From the NCBI RefSeq assembly GCF_002834145.1, contig NZ_PHNT01000004.1:62001-126000 (forward strand): DNA of 64,000 nt. The letters are read 5' to 3'. The notes under the pieces are model-generated. The model was not told where the DNA came from. It did not search any database and saw only the letters and a list, made by a program, of their open reading frames with translations. Shown here in pieces: positions 1 through 8,504 of this stretch. Origin of the DNA: Roseovarius salinarum (GTDB lineage: Bacteria; Pseudomonadota; Alphaproteobacteria; Rhodobacterales; Rhodobacteraceae). The translations under genes were made by a program, and so were the position numbers. The stretch's first letter is position 1. Every line of letters begins with the position of its first letter.

Positions 1-242
1 TGCGCGCCGATCAGCAGGCGGCGGCCGCGCTCGGCGATCTCCCGGCCCACCGGTGTCATGATGACACTGCGCCGCGTGCGTTCGGCCAGCTGCACGCCGA
101 GTGTGCCCTCGAGTTCACGCAGGCCCGCCGACAGCGTGGGCTGGGTGACATTGCAGGCTTCCGCGGCGCGCGAAAAGTTCAACTCGTCCGACAGCGCCAC
201 GAGGAAACCGATCTGGCGCAGGCTGATACCCGGCATGGACAT
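1..242 (-). CDS. LysR-family regulator, OxyR-like (5' part only)
   Basis: This is the N-terminal 80 residues of a LysR-type transcriptional regulator; the rest lies beyond the left edge of the window. The visible part is the winged helix-turn-helix (SLRQIGFLVALSDELNFSRAA, then CNVTQPTLSAGLRELE), with the family's typical spacing. The ATG at 242 is preceded by AGGAA at a 6-nt distance; an in-frame ATG at 236 is the alternative. It is transcribed divergently from a peroxiredoxin gene and the shared upstream region carries an ATAG-N7-CTAT dyad, the OxyR half-element. By context I infer a peroxide-sensing OxyR. The redox cysteines that would prove it are outside the window, so another LysR member remains possible. 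Confidence 0.8.
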   Translation of the reverse strand, partial: MSMPGISLRQIGFLVALSDELNFSRAAEACNVTQPTLSAGLRELEGTLGVQLAERTRRSVIMTPVGREIAERGRRLLIGA

Positions 243-255
243 AGGAATTTCCTAT
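241..255. promoter_or_regulatory. OxyR-like operator half-element
   Basis: A perfect 7-bp inverted repeat around one central base, ATAGGAA-T-TTCCTAT, fits the ATAG-N7-CTAT unit of OxyR sites. It overlaps the ribosome binding site and start of the LysR gene and lies 85 bp before the peroxiredoxin start, which suits autorepression together with divergent control. A second ATAG/CTAT unit at the canonical spacing is not evident, so this is half of a full OxyR site. Confidence 0.5.
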
Positions 256-339
256 CACTGTAAGTCTTTTAATTCATTTCAAATATAACAACGGGTCGCC
301 TATGTCTACGGCATCGCAAGAAACCGGATGGAGAACGAC

Positions 340-987
340 ATGACCGAGACGAACCAGAGCCCCGCCATGCCGCGGCTGAACGAACCCGCCCCGGCCTTCG
401 ACGCCCCGACCACCGACGGCCGCAAGACGCTCGAGGATTACAAGGGCAAGTGGCTGATCCTGTTCTCGCACCCGGCGGACTTCACGCCCGTGTGCACGAC
501 CGAGTTCATCGGCTTCGCCCGGAAGCAGGACGAGTTCAGCGCGCTGGGCGCCGAGCTGCTGGGCCTGTCGATCGACAGCCACTACAGCCACATCGCCTGG
601 ATGCTGAACATCAAGGAGAAGTTCGGCGTCGAGATCACCTTCCCGATCATCGCCGATCTCAACATGAAGGTGGCACAGGCCTACGGCATGATCCAGCCGG
701 GCGCCTCCGACACGGCGGCCGTGCGCGCGACCTTCATCATCGACCCCGAGGGCGTGCTGCGCGCCATGGTCTACTACCCGATGAACGCGGGCCGGTCCGT
801 GGACGAGATCCATCGCCTGCTCGTGGCGCTGCAGACGGCCGACGCCAACCAGTGTGCGATGCCCGAGAACTGGAAACCGGGCGACGCGGTGATCGTGCCG
901 CCGCCGGCCACCGCCGAAGGCGCCGAGACGCGCGCCGCCGAAGGTTACGACACGGTGGACTGGTACTTTTCCACCCGCCAACTGTAA
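340..987 (+). CDS. 1-Cys peroxiredoxin (Prx6 type)
   Basis: This is a cytosolic thiol peroxidase reducing H2O2 and organic hydroperoxides. The protein has 215 residues. The peroxiredoxin signature P-x3-T-x2-C is seen as PADFTPVC, with the peroxidatic cysteine at residue 52 followed by TTEF, the Prx6-type context. The long C-terminal part (about residues 150-215) fits the 1-Cys Prx6 subfamily rather than AhpC. I chose ATG 340 because GGAG lies 6 nt before it; ATG 328 would add four residues. It is divergent from the OxyR-like regulator and followed by a persulfide-dioxygenase-like gene, so the cluster looks aimed at oxidative or sulfur stress. Confidence 0.9.
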   Translation: MTETNQSPAMPRLNEPAPAFDAPTTDGRKTLEDYKGKWLILFSHPADFTPVCTTEFIGFARKQDEFSALGAELLGLSIDSHYSHIAWMLNIKEKFGVEITFPIIADLNMKVAQAYGMIQPGASDTAAVRATFIIDPEGVLRAMVYYPMNAGRSVDEIHRLLVALQTADANQCAMPENWKPGDAVIVPPPATAEGAETRAAEGYDTVDWYFSTRQL

Positions 988-1058
988 GCCACGCCCCCGC
1001 CCACGCAAGACACCCCGGCGCGTTGCGGCGCGCCGGGGCCACAGGAAAGGCCCCCGAG

Positions 1059-1937
1059 ATGACCCATCACCCCATCGTCAAACCCTTCTGGGACCAGCCG
1101 ACAGGCAGCTGGCAGTACGTGTTCCACGACCCCGCGACCATGAAGGGCGCCATCGTGGACCCGGTGCTGAACTTCGACGCGCAGGCCGGCGCCACCGCCA
1201 CGACCAGCGCGCAGGAAATCCTCGACCACGTGAACGACAGCGGGATCGAGATCACCTGGATCCTCGACACCCATCCGCACGCCGATCATTTCTCGGCCGC
1301 GCCGTGGCTGAAGGCGCAACTCGGCGCGCCGACCGCGATCGGCGAACGCGTCACCGAGGTGCAGGCGCTGTGGAAGGAGATCTACAACCTGCCGGATGAT
1401 TTCCCGACCGACGGGTCGCAGTGGGACAGGTTGTTTGCCGACGGCGACGAGTTCATGGTGGGCGAGATCCCGGTGCGCGTGATCTTCTCGCCGGGCCACA
1501 CGCTGGCCTCGGTCACCTATGTCGCGGGCGATGCCGCCTTCGTGCACGACACGCTGATGATGCCCGATTCCGGCACCAGCCGGGCGGATTTTCCCGGCGG
1601 CAGTTCCAGGGCGCTCTACGACTCGATCCAGCGCATCCTCGCGCTGCCCGACGAGACACGCGTCTTCGTGGGCCACGACTACGCCCCCGAGGGGCGCGCG
1701 GCGGCCTGCGAGGCGACGGTCGCCGAGCACAAGGCCGATAACGTCCACCTCAGGGATGCGCCCTCGGAGGCCGAGTACCGCGCCGTGCGCGATGCGCGGG
1801 ACGCGACCCTGCCGCTTCCCAGGCTCATAATGGCGGCGTTGCAGGTCAACATCCGCGGCGGCCGGCTGCCGGAGCCCGAGGACAACGGCCGGGCATTTCT
1901 GAAGATCCCGCTCGACCGGTTCGAGGCGCGGACGTGA
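1059..1937 (+). CDS. MBL-fold metallo-hydrolase, ETHE1/Blh-like persulfide dioxygenase
   Basis: A 292-residue metallo-beta-lactamase-fold protein. The metal motif HxHxDH is present as HPHADH (residues 72-77), followed by the GHT block (FSPGHTLAS) and a GHDY block near residue 211. The long helical insert (about 100-130) and overall plan match the ETHE1/Blh group, whose characterised members oxidise glutathione persulfide to sulfite and glutathione using iron. The group also contains glyoxalase-II-like enzymes, so the substrate is inferred. The ATG has AGGAAAGG 8 nt upstream. It follows the peroxiredoxin after 71 nt in the same direction and may be co-transcribed. Confidence 0.8.
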   Translation: MTHHPIVKPFWDQPTGSWQYVFHDPATMKGAIVDPVLNFDAQAGATATTSAQEILDHVNDSGIEITWILDTHPHADHFSAAPWLKAQLGAPTAIGERVTEVQALWKEIYNLPDDFPTDGSQWDRLFADGDEFMVGEIPVRVIFSPGHTLASVTYVAGDAAFVHDTLMMPDSGTSRADFPGGSSRALYDSIQRILALPDETRVFVGHDYAPEGRAAACEATVAEHKADNVHLRDAPSEAEYRAVRDARDATLPLPRLIMAALQVNIRGGRLPEPEDNGRAFLKIPLDRFEART

Positions 1938-2074
1938 GCGCCCGCACGCCGGTGCGCAGCGACATGGGCGCGCGCCGGCGTTTCGGGCGTTGACGCGCCG
2001 GCCCGTTCGGGCATTTGTTTGCGCTGCGCGACAAAGATGGCCGGCGCAATGCGCCGGCGTTCCCGGGACGACCC

Positions 2075-3739
2075 ATGACGCAAGGCGAAACAGGCGATCC
2101 GGCCAAGCAGCGGCTTGGCGCGATGGAGGCGCGGGCGGCCACCGCCACCCGGCGGGCCGCCGCGCTGGCCGTGCTGGCGCGCGCGCTCTGGGCGGGCCAG
2201 GCGCTGGCCGTGGCCTGGGCCGTGCACGGCTGGGTGCAGCCAGAGCCCGTGCCGGGCTTCGGCGCCGCCGCCCTGTTCCTGGGCGTCGGCCTTCTGCGCG
2301 CGGTGCTTGACCACCTGGGTGCCGGCGTGGCCTTCCGGGCCGCCGACCGGCTGGTTGCCGAGGAGCGCGCGGCGCTGCTCGCGCGCGAGGCACGGCGTGC
2401 GGACGCGCCGGCGGCGTCGGCGTCCGTCGCGGCGCTGGCCGCGCAGAAGCTGCCGATGCTGGTGCCCTACCTCACGCGCTATCGCGTGGCTTTCGCGCAG
2501 GTTGCCGTGATCCCTGGCCTGTTCCTTGTGCTGACACTGTCGGTGTCGTGGATCGCGGGCCTCGTGCTGCTGGTGGCCGGCCCGCTGATCCCGCTGTTCA
2601 TGGCGCTGGTCGGCTTCGCCGCGCGCGAGGCCAGCACAAGGCAGATGGTCGAGATCGGCGACATGAACACGCTTCTGATGGATCGCCTGGCCGCGCTGAC
2701 CGACATCCGTCTGCTGAACGCGACGGAGCGGTCCGTTTCGGATTTCGAGGCGCGCGCCGAGGGGCTGCGCCAGCGCACCATGGCGGTGCTGCGCGTGGCC
2801 TTCCTGTCGTCCACCGTGCTGGAGCTGTTCGCGGCGCTCGGCGTGGCGATGGTGGCCGTCTACACGGGGTTCTCGCTTCTGGGCGAGATCACGGTGGGCG
2901 CCTGGGCCACGCCGCTGACATTGGGCGGGGGCGTGTTCATCCTGTTGCTGGCGCCCGAGTTCTTCCAGCCGCTGCGCGACCTGGCCGCGGCCTGGCACGA
3001 CCGGGCTGCGGCGTTGTCCGTGGCGGGGGAACTGGCCGAGCTCGAGGCGGGCGCATCTGCCACCTGCCTCGGCACCGGGGGGCCGGCGGCCCCGCTGGAC
3101 GGGCCGGCGACGGTCGTGATGCAGGGCGTTCGCGTGCGGCAGGGCGACCGGGTGCTGCACCTGCCCGACATCGCCGTTGAGCCGGGTGACGCCGTGGCGC
3201 TGGCCGGTCAAAGCGGATCGGGAAAATCGACCGCACTGGCCGCGATCGCCGGGCTGCGCCCGGTCGATTCAGGGCGGGTCGAGGTGGCAGGCCGGACGCT
3301 CGACGACGCGACGGCCGATGCCTGGCGCGCCCGGCTGACATGGGTGCCGCAAACGGTGCATTTCCCCGACGAGACGCTGCGCGCCTTCCTCGACGTGCGC
3401 CGGACCGGGGGCGACCCGTCCGGGGCGTTACGGGCCGCCCGCGCCGATCACGTCGTGGCCCGCCTGCCCGAGGGCCTGGAGACGCGCCTGGGCGAAACCG
3501 GCGCCGGCGTCTCGGGCGGTGAGGCGCGCCGCCTGCTGCTGGCCCGGGCGATCATGGCGCGCGCGGACGTCGTGCTGGCCGACGAGCCGACGGCGGATCT
3601 GGACCCCGCGACCGCGTCGGACATTGCCGCTGTCCTGCGCAGGCTGGCGGATGACGGCGTGACGGTCATCGTGGCCACCCACGACACCGACCTGGCCGGC
3701 GCGATGGATCGCGTTATCCGGATGGAGGGCGCGGAATGA
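2075..3739 (+). CDS. cydD: ABC exporter subunit CydD (cytochrome bd assembly)
   Basis: This is one half of the heterodimeric inner-membrane exporter CydDC, which moves glutathione/cysteine to the periplasm and is needed to assemble cytochrome bd. At 554 residues it has a full transporter half: five to six membrane segments in residues 30-290, then an ATPase domain with Walker A (GQSGSGKST), signature VSGGE and Walker B (VVLADEP). The chosen ATG begins MTQGETG; an earlier in-frame ATG at 2015 would add about 20 residues. Its stop overlaps the cydC start by 4 nt, and cydAB follows, which fixes the assignment among similar ABC proteins. Confidence 0.9.
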   Translation: MTQGETGDPAKQRLGAMEARAATATRRAAALAVLARALWAGQALAVAWAVHGWVQPEPVPGFGAAALFLGVGLLRAVLDHLGAGVAFRAADRLVAEERAALLAREARRADAPAASASVAALAAQKLPMLVPYLTRYRVAFAQVAVIPGLFLVLTLSVSWIAGLVLLVAGPLIPLFMALVGFAAREASTRQMVEIGDMNTLLMDRLAALTDIRLLNATERSVSDFEARAEGLRQRTMAVLRVAFLSSTVLELFAALGVAMVAVYTGFSLLGEITVGAWATPLTLGGGVFILLLAPEFFQPLRDLAAAWHDRAAALSVAGELAELEAGASATCLGTGGPAAPLDGPATVVMQGVRVRQGDRVLHLPDIAVEPGDAVALAGQSGSGKSTALAAIAGLRPVDSGRVEVAGRTLDDATADAWRARLTWVPQTVHFPDETLRAFLDVRRTGGDPSGALRAARADHVVARLPEGLETRLGETGAGVSGGEARRLLLARAIMARADVVLADEPTADLDPATASDIAAVLRRLADDGVTVIVATHDTDLAGAMDRVIRMEGAE

Positions 3740-5385
3740 GGCAGATGTGGCAAGCCTTACGCCTCATCTGGTCGGCCGCCCCCCGGGCGATGTGGCGCGG
3801 CGCGGCGCTTTCGATCTGCGTGCTGGCCATGGGCGCGGCACTGCTTGGCGTGTCGGGTTGGTTCATCACCGCCACCGGGCTGGCTGGCCTGGCGGGCATC
3901 GGCATCGCCTTCGACGTGTTTCGCCCCAGTGCCGCCATCCGCTTTCTCGCGCTCGGCAGGGCCGGCGCGCGTTACGGCGAGCGTCTGTTGACCCATGATG
4001 CGACATTGCGGGCGCTGTCGGCGCTGCGTGTGCATCTGCTGCGCCGACAGGCCCGGTCGGGCTTCGAGGCGATGCAGCGGCTGCGCGGCAGCCTTGCGCT
4101 GTCGCGGATCACGGCGGACGTGGACGCGCTTGACGGGATCGTGCTGCGTCTTGCCTTGCCGGTGCTGGCCGGGGTGCTTGTCCACCTTGGCGCCTTCGCG
4201 GCGCTGTGGTGGCTCGTGATGCCGGCCGTTGCCGGGGCCGTGACCGCGGGATACCTGCTGGGCGGCGGTGCCGTGCTCGTGTGGTTGGCCATCGTGACAC
4301 TGGCGCCCTCGGCCCGGGCGGAGGATGCGCTTCAGGCCCTGCGGCGGGGCGCCATCGACATGCTGCGCGGGCGCGCCGACCTGCTGGTGCACGGTCGGGT
4401 GCAGGAGCGGCTGGCGCGGATCGCGGAGACCGACACGCGGGCGAGAGCCGCCCAGGCAGCGCTCGACCGCGCCGAGCGGGCCGGCGGGCTGATGTTGTCA
4501 GGTCTCGTGGCGGCAATCTGCGCCGCGGCGCTTGCCATGGCCGGCGCGGCGGTCGTGGCCGGGGGGCTTGACCCCGCGGCAGCGGCCATCGGCTTTTTCG
4601 TTGCCCTGGCGCTGGCCGAGACCGTTCTGCCGCTGCGCCGGGGCGTTGCCGAGGCGGGGCGGATCCGGGTGGCCGCGCAGCGCGTTCTGGGCGGGCCGGC
4701 GCCCGCGGCCGAAACCGGGGTGCACGCGCGCCCGCCAACGGACGGCAACGCGCCGGCCCTGCGCGTGCGGGGCCTTTCCTTCCGGCGGGCGGGCGCCCGG
4801 CACGCCGTGTATTCCGGTGTCAGCTTCGACGTGGCGGCGGGCGAAACCGTGGCCCTGAGCGCCCCGAGCGGGGCAGGCAAGAGCACGCTGCTCGCGCAGG
4901 TGGCGGCGCTGTTGCCGGTGGAGGCGGGGGCGGTGCGCGTGCTCGGATGCGCTGTCGGGGATTGGCCCGAAACGGAACTGCGACGCGTTCTGGCCTTCGT
5001 GCCGCAGCGCAGTGCGCTGATCTCGGGCACGGTGTTCGACAACCTTGCGCTTGCGCGTGCAGAAGTGTCCCGGGCCGAGGCCATGCAGGCGCTCGAGGCG
5101 GTTTCGCTGCGCCGGGTCATCGAGGATCGCGGCGGGCTCGACGCCCGGCTTGGCGAAGGTGGCGCGGGCCTGTCGGGCGGCGAATCGCGTCGCCTCGTCC
5201 TGGCGCGCGCGCTTCTGCGGCAGCCGAAGGTGCTATTGCTGGACGAGCCTACGGAAGGGTTGGACAGCGCAACGGCCCGGGCCGTGCTGGACGGGCTGCG
5301 CGGTGCCCTGCCACAGGCGGCCATCGTCATGGCCTCGCACCGCGCCGAGGAGCGCGGGGCGGCGGATCGCGTGGTCAGCTTGTAA
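3736..5385 (+). CDS. cydC: ABC exporter subunit CydC (cytochrome bd assembly)
   Basis: Partner of CydD, 549 residues: an N-terminal membrane domain with hydrophobic segments at about 25-60, 130-190 and 250-300, and a C-terminal ATPase with Walker A (APSGAGKST), LSGGE signature and Walker B (LLLDEP). It starts inside the cydD stop (ATGA overlap), so the two are translationally coupled. It ends 129 nt before cydA, and the FNR-like site between them makes a separate, oxygen-controlled cydA promoter likely. Confidence 0.9.
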   Translation: MRQMWQALRLIWSAAPRAMWRGAALSICVLAMGAALLGVSGWFITATGLAGLAGIGIAFDVFRPSAAIRFLALGRAGARYGERLLTHDATLRALSALRVHLLRRQARSGFEAMQRLRGSLALSRITADVDALDGIVLRLALPVLAGVLVHLGAFAALWWLVMPAVAGAVTAGYLLGGGAVLVWLAIVTLAPSARAEDALQALRRGAIDMLRGRADLLVHGRVQERLARIAETDTRARAAQAALDRAERAGGLMLSGLVAAICAAALAMAGAAVVAGGLDPAAAAIGFFVALALAETVLPLRRGVAEAGRIRVAAQRVLGGPAPAAETGVHARPPTDGNAPALRVRGLSFRRAGARHAVYSGVSFDVAAGETVALSAPSGAGKSTLLAQVAALLPVEAGAVRVLGCAVGDWPETELRRVLAFVPQRSALISGTVFDNLALARAEVSRAEAMQALEAVSLRRVIEDRGGLDARLGEGGAGLSGGESRRLVLARALLRQPKVLLLDEPTEGLDSATARAVLDGLRGALPQAAIVMASHRAEERGAADRVVSL

Positions 5386-5411
5386 AGTTACATCAAAAAT
5401 TCAGAATATAT

Positions 5412-5425
5412 TTGATCCGGATCAA
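5412..5425. promoter_or_regulatory. FNR/FnrL binding site upstream of cydA
   Basis: TTGATCCGGATCAA is a perfect dyad and matches the FNR consensus TTGAT-N4-ATCAA at every fixed position. It lies about 96 bp before the cydA ATG. A second TTGATC half-site at 5483 (TTGATCCGGGGGCAA) is weaker, with only one good arm. This suggests that cydABX responds to low oxygen through an FNR/FnrL protein. Confidence 0.85.
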
Positions 5426-5514
5426 ATCGGGGTGCTGCGGTCTGCGTTAGGGAATCAAAATGATGTTTCCTGAAAGCATCTTTTGATCCGGGGGCAAACC
5501 GAGGAGCCGGTAAG

Positions 5515-7125
5515 ATGGAACTGGATGTTGTCGAGCTGTCACGGCTGCAATTCGCCATGACGGCCATGTATCACTTCCTCTTCGTGCCGCTGACGCTGGG
5601 CCTGTCGGTCCTCGTGGCGATCATGGAGACGGTCTATGTCATGACGAACCGCCCGATCTGGCGGCAGATGACCAAGTTCTGGGGCACGCTGTTCGGCATC
5701 AACTTCGTTCTGGGCGTGGCCACGGGCATTACCATGGAATTCCAGTTCGGCATGAACTGGAGCTACTACAGCCACTACGTCGGCGATATCTTCGGCGCCC
5801 CGCTGGCCGTCGAGGGGCTGATGGCCTTCTTCCTCGAGGCGACCTTCGTCGGGCTGTTCTTCTTCGGCTGGGACAAGCTCAGCAAGGTCGGCCACCTGAC
5901 GGTCACCTGGCTGGTGGCGATCGGCTCGAACCTGTCGGCGCTGTGGATCCTGATCGCCAACGGCTGGATGCAGAACCCCGTGGGCGCGGTGTTCAACCCC
6001 GACACCATGCGCATGGAAATGACGAGCTTCTTCGACGTGGTCTTCAACGAGGTGGCGCAGGCCAAGTTCGTGCACACCGTCAGCGCGGGCTACGTCACCG
6101 CGGCCGTGTTCGTCATGGGCGTGTCGGCGTGGTACATGCTCAAGGGCCGGCACATGGAGCTGGCGCGGCGCTCGATCACCGTGGCGTCGAGCTTCGGGCT
6201 GGCGGCGGCGCTGTCGGTCGTGGTGCTTGGCGATGAATCGGGTTATTCGGCCACGCACACCCAGAAGATGAAGCTGGCCGCGATGGAGGGCATGTGGGAA
6301 ACCCACGAGGCCCCCGCGCCGTTCACCGCCGTGGGCTTTCCCGACACCGAGGCGCGCGAGACGCACTACAAGGTCGAGGTTCCGTGGGTCATGGGGCTGA
6401 TCGGCACCCGGTCGCTGACGCAGGAGATCCCCGGCATCAACGAGCTGGTCGCCGAATCGCGGGAGAAGATCCGCGACGGCATCCTGGCCTATGACGCGCT
6501 GATGACGATCCGCGACGCGCGGGGTGATGCGCCCGACGCCGTCCGCGCCGAGTTCGAGCGCAACTCGGACGACCTCGGCTACGCATTCCTGCTCAAGCAG
6601 TACGTGGACGACCCGCGCGAGGCCACGGATGCCCAGATCGCCAAGGCGGCCGAGGACACGATCCCCGGCGTCGGGCCGCTGTTCTGGGCGTTCCGCATCA
6701 TGGTCGGGCTGGGCTTCGGTTTCATCGCTGTCATGGCCTATTTCTTCGTCCAGACCTCGTTCAGGGGCATGCGCTATCCGCGGCCGGCGCTGTGGCTGGC
6801 GGTCATCATCATCCCCGCGCCGTGGATCGCGGCCGAACTGGGTTGGTTCGTGGCCGAGTACGGCCGCCAGCCGTGGACGGTGGACGGGGTGCTGCCCACC
6901 GCGCTGTCGGCCAGCCACCTGAGCGTGGCGGACCTCGCGATCACGCTGGCGGGCTTCGTGACGTTCTACACCGTCCTTTTCGTCATCGAGATGGGGCTGA
7001 TGCTGAAATATATCCGCCGCGGCCCGGCCGAGGACGTGGAGGAAACCGAAGCCTGGATGGCACGCCACGAACACCGCCTGCGCACCCATGACGGCAACCT
7101 GCCCGGCGCAACCCCTGCGGAGTGA
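5515..7125 (+). CDS. cydA: cytochrome bd ubiquinol oxidase subunit I
   Basis: Quinol-oxidising subunit of the inner-membrane cytochrome bd oxidase, which reduces O2 to water with high affinity. The 536-residue protein has about nine membrane segments. Haem ligands of the family are visible: His20 in MYHFLFVPL, a glutamate in the LMAFFLEATF block, and a histidine in KFVHTVSAGY. The region from roughly residue 255 to 385 contains the long Q-loop with VMGLIGTRS and the block LGYAFLLKQYVDD, as in E. coli bd-I, so this is the long-Q-loop type rather than the short-loop CIO type. GAGGAG lies 8 nt before the ATG. Confidence 0.95.
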   Translation: MELDVVELSRLQFAMTAMYHFLFVPLTLGLSVLVAIMETVYVMTNRPIWRQMTKFWGTLFGINFVLGVATGITMEFQFGMNWSYYSHYVGDIFGAPLAVEGLMAFFLEATFVGLFFFGWDKLSKVGHLTVTWLVAIGSNLSALWILIANGWMQNPVGAVFNPDTMRMEMTSFFDVVFNEVAQAKFVHTVSAGYVTAAVFVMGVSAWYMLKGRHMELARRSITVASSFGLAAALSVVVLGDESGYSATHTQKMKLAAMEGMWETHEAPAPFTAVGFPDTEARETHYKVEVPWVMGLIGTRSLTQEIPGINELVAESREKIRDGILAYDALMTIRDARGDAPDAVRAEFERNSDDLGYAFLLKQYVDDPREATDAQIAKAAEDTIPGVGPLFWAFRIMVGLGFGFIAVMAYFFVQTSFRGMRYPRPALWLAVIIIPAPWIAAELGWFVAEYGRQPWTVDGVLPTALSASHLSVADLAITLAGFVTFYTVLFVIEMGLMLKYIRRGPAEDVEETEAWMARHEHRLRTHDGNLPGATPAE

Positions 7126-7130
7126 GAGAA

Positions 7131-8291
7131 ATGATCCTGCATGAACTCATAGACTTCGAAATCCTGCGCGTGATCTGGTGGGCGCTCCTTGGTGTCCTGC
7201 TGATCGGCTTCGCGCTGACCGACGGCTTCGACATGGGGGTGGGGGCGCTTCTGCCCTTCGTGGCCCGAACGGATGTCGAGCGCCGCATCGCCATCAACAC
7301 GGTCGGCCCGGTCTGGGAGGGCAACCAGGTCTGGTTCATCCTGGGCGGCGGCGCGATCTTCGCCGCCTGGCCACCGCTCTATGCCGTCAGCTTCTCGGGC
7401 TTCTATCTGGCGATGTTCGTCGTGCTCGCTGCGCTGATCCTGCGGCCGGTGGCCTTCAAGTACCGCTCCAAGCGCGACTCCGCGCGCTGGCGCGAGGGCT
7501 GGGACTGGGCGCTGTTCGTCGGCGGCGCGGTGCCCGCGCTGCTGTTCGGCGTGGCGGTGGGCAATGTCCTGCTCGGGGTGCCGTTCCACCTGACCGACAA
7601 TCTGTTCCCGATGTACGACGGCGCCTTTCACACCAAGTTCCTCGGGCTGTTGCGACCCTTCGCGCTGCTGGCGGGCGTGGTGTCGCTGGCGATGCTGCTG
7701 ATGCACGGCGCGGCGTGGCTGTCGCTCAAGGCCGAGGCGCCTGTGGCCGAACGCGCCCGGCGTTACGGCACATGGGCGGGCATCGTGGCCGCGGCCGGAT
7801 ACGCGCTGGCGGGTCTTTGGCTGGCCGTCGGCATCGATGGGTTCCAGTTCGCCGGCGAGGTCGTTCGCGACGGGCCGTCGAACCCGCTGCATTCCGAGGT
7901 CGTGCGCGGCGGCTCGTGGCTGTCGGCCTATGCCGAGCGGCCGTGGATCGTGGTGGCCCCCGTGATGGGCTTTGCCGGTATCGCGCTGGCCGTTCTGGGC
8001 CTGCGGGCGGGTCGCGAGGTGTCCACGCTGCTTTGGTCCAAGATGGGGATCCTCGGGATCATCTCGTCGGTCGGGCTGACGATGTTCCCGTTCATCCTGC
8101 CGTCGACGGTTGACCCCGACAGTTCGCTGACCGTCTGGGACAGTTCGTCGTCTCACCTGACGCTGTTCGTCATGCTCGTGATGACGGTGATCTTCATGCC
8201 GCTGATCCTGGCCTACACGGCATGGGTCTACAAGGTACTCTGGGGCAAGGTGACCGAGGCGGACGTGACCGGCTCGGGCCACAGCTACTGA
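7131..8291 (+). CDS. cydB: cytochrome bd ubiquinol oxidase subunit II
   Basis: Second large membrane subunit of cytochrome bd, 386 residues. The N-terminus shows the family signature around WWALLGVLLIGFALTDGFDMGVG and WEGNQVWFILGGGA, and the chain contains about eight hydrophobic segments. The ATG at 7131 has GAGAGAA just upstream; a GTG nine bases earlier is in frame but overlaps that ribosome binding site. It lies 5 nt after cydA and 15 nt before cydX, so the three form one transcription unit. Confidence 0.95.
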   Translation: MILHELIDFEILRVIWWALLGVLLIGFALTDGFDMGVGALLPFVARTDVERRIAINTVGPVWEGNQVWFILGGGAIFAAWPPLYAVSFSGFYLAMFVVLAALILRPVAFKYRSKRDSARWREGWDWALFVGGAVPALLFGVAVGNVLLGVPFHLTDNLFPMYDGAFHTKFLGLLRPFALLAGVVSLAMLLMHGAAWLSLKAEAPVAERARRYGTWAGIVAAAGYALAGLWLAVGIDGFQFAGEVVRDGPSNPLHSEVVRGGSWLSAYAERPWIVVAPVMGFAGIALAVLGLRAGREVSTLLWSKMGILGIISSVGLTMFPFILPSTVDPDSSLTVWDSSSSHLTLFVMLVMTVIFMPLILAYTAWVYKVLWGKVTEADVTGSGHSY

Positions 8292-8306
8292 CAAGGAGGG
8301 CAAGAA

Positions 8307-8441
8307 ATGTGGTATTTCGCATGGCTCCTCGGCCTGCCGCTGGCCGCGATGTTCGCGGTGCTCAACGCGATGTGGCTGGAGATGCGCGAGGACGCGAAGC
8401 TCGCCGAGGAAACCGAGGACACCGCCGCCGAGCGTCCCTGA
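8307..8441 (+). CDS. cydX: CydX/CbdX small subunit of cytochrome bd
   Basis: A 44-residue membrane peptide that starts MWYFAWLLGLPLA, the typical CydX opening, and continues with one transmembrane helix ending in LNAMWLEM, then an acidic tail. CydX binds CydA and stabilises the haem groups of the oxidase. AAGGAGGG precedes the ATG by 7 nt. It sits 15 nt after cydB, as in other cydABX operons. Automated gene callers often miss it because of its length. Confidence 0.92.
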   Translation: MWYFAWLLGLPLAAMFAVLNAMWLEMREDAKLAEETEDTAAERP

Positions 8442-8452
8442 CGGCGGGGCCT

Positions 8453-8491
8453 GCCGGGGTGGGCCGAACGGTCGGCCCGCCCCGGCCTTTT
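8453..8491 (+). terminator. Rho-independent terminator after cydX
   Basis: GCCGGGG and GGGCCGA pair with TCGGCCC and CCCCGGC around a short ACGG loop, giving a GC-rich stem directly followed by CTTTT. It lies between cydX and the convergent marR-type gene and may serve both directions. Confidence 0.75.
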
Positions 8492-8504
8492 GAAGCAACC
8501 GGGG

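Noticed and set aside
1938..2074. Possible FNR-like dyad TTTGT..ACAAA before cydD
   Set aside because: Arms are only 5 bp, spacing does not fit FNR, and the sequence lies in a generic GC-rich gap.
5483..5497. Second full FNR site before cydA
   Set aside because: Only the TTGATC arm matches; the other arm (GGGGGCAA) has poor symmetry, so I list it as a half-site only.
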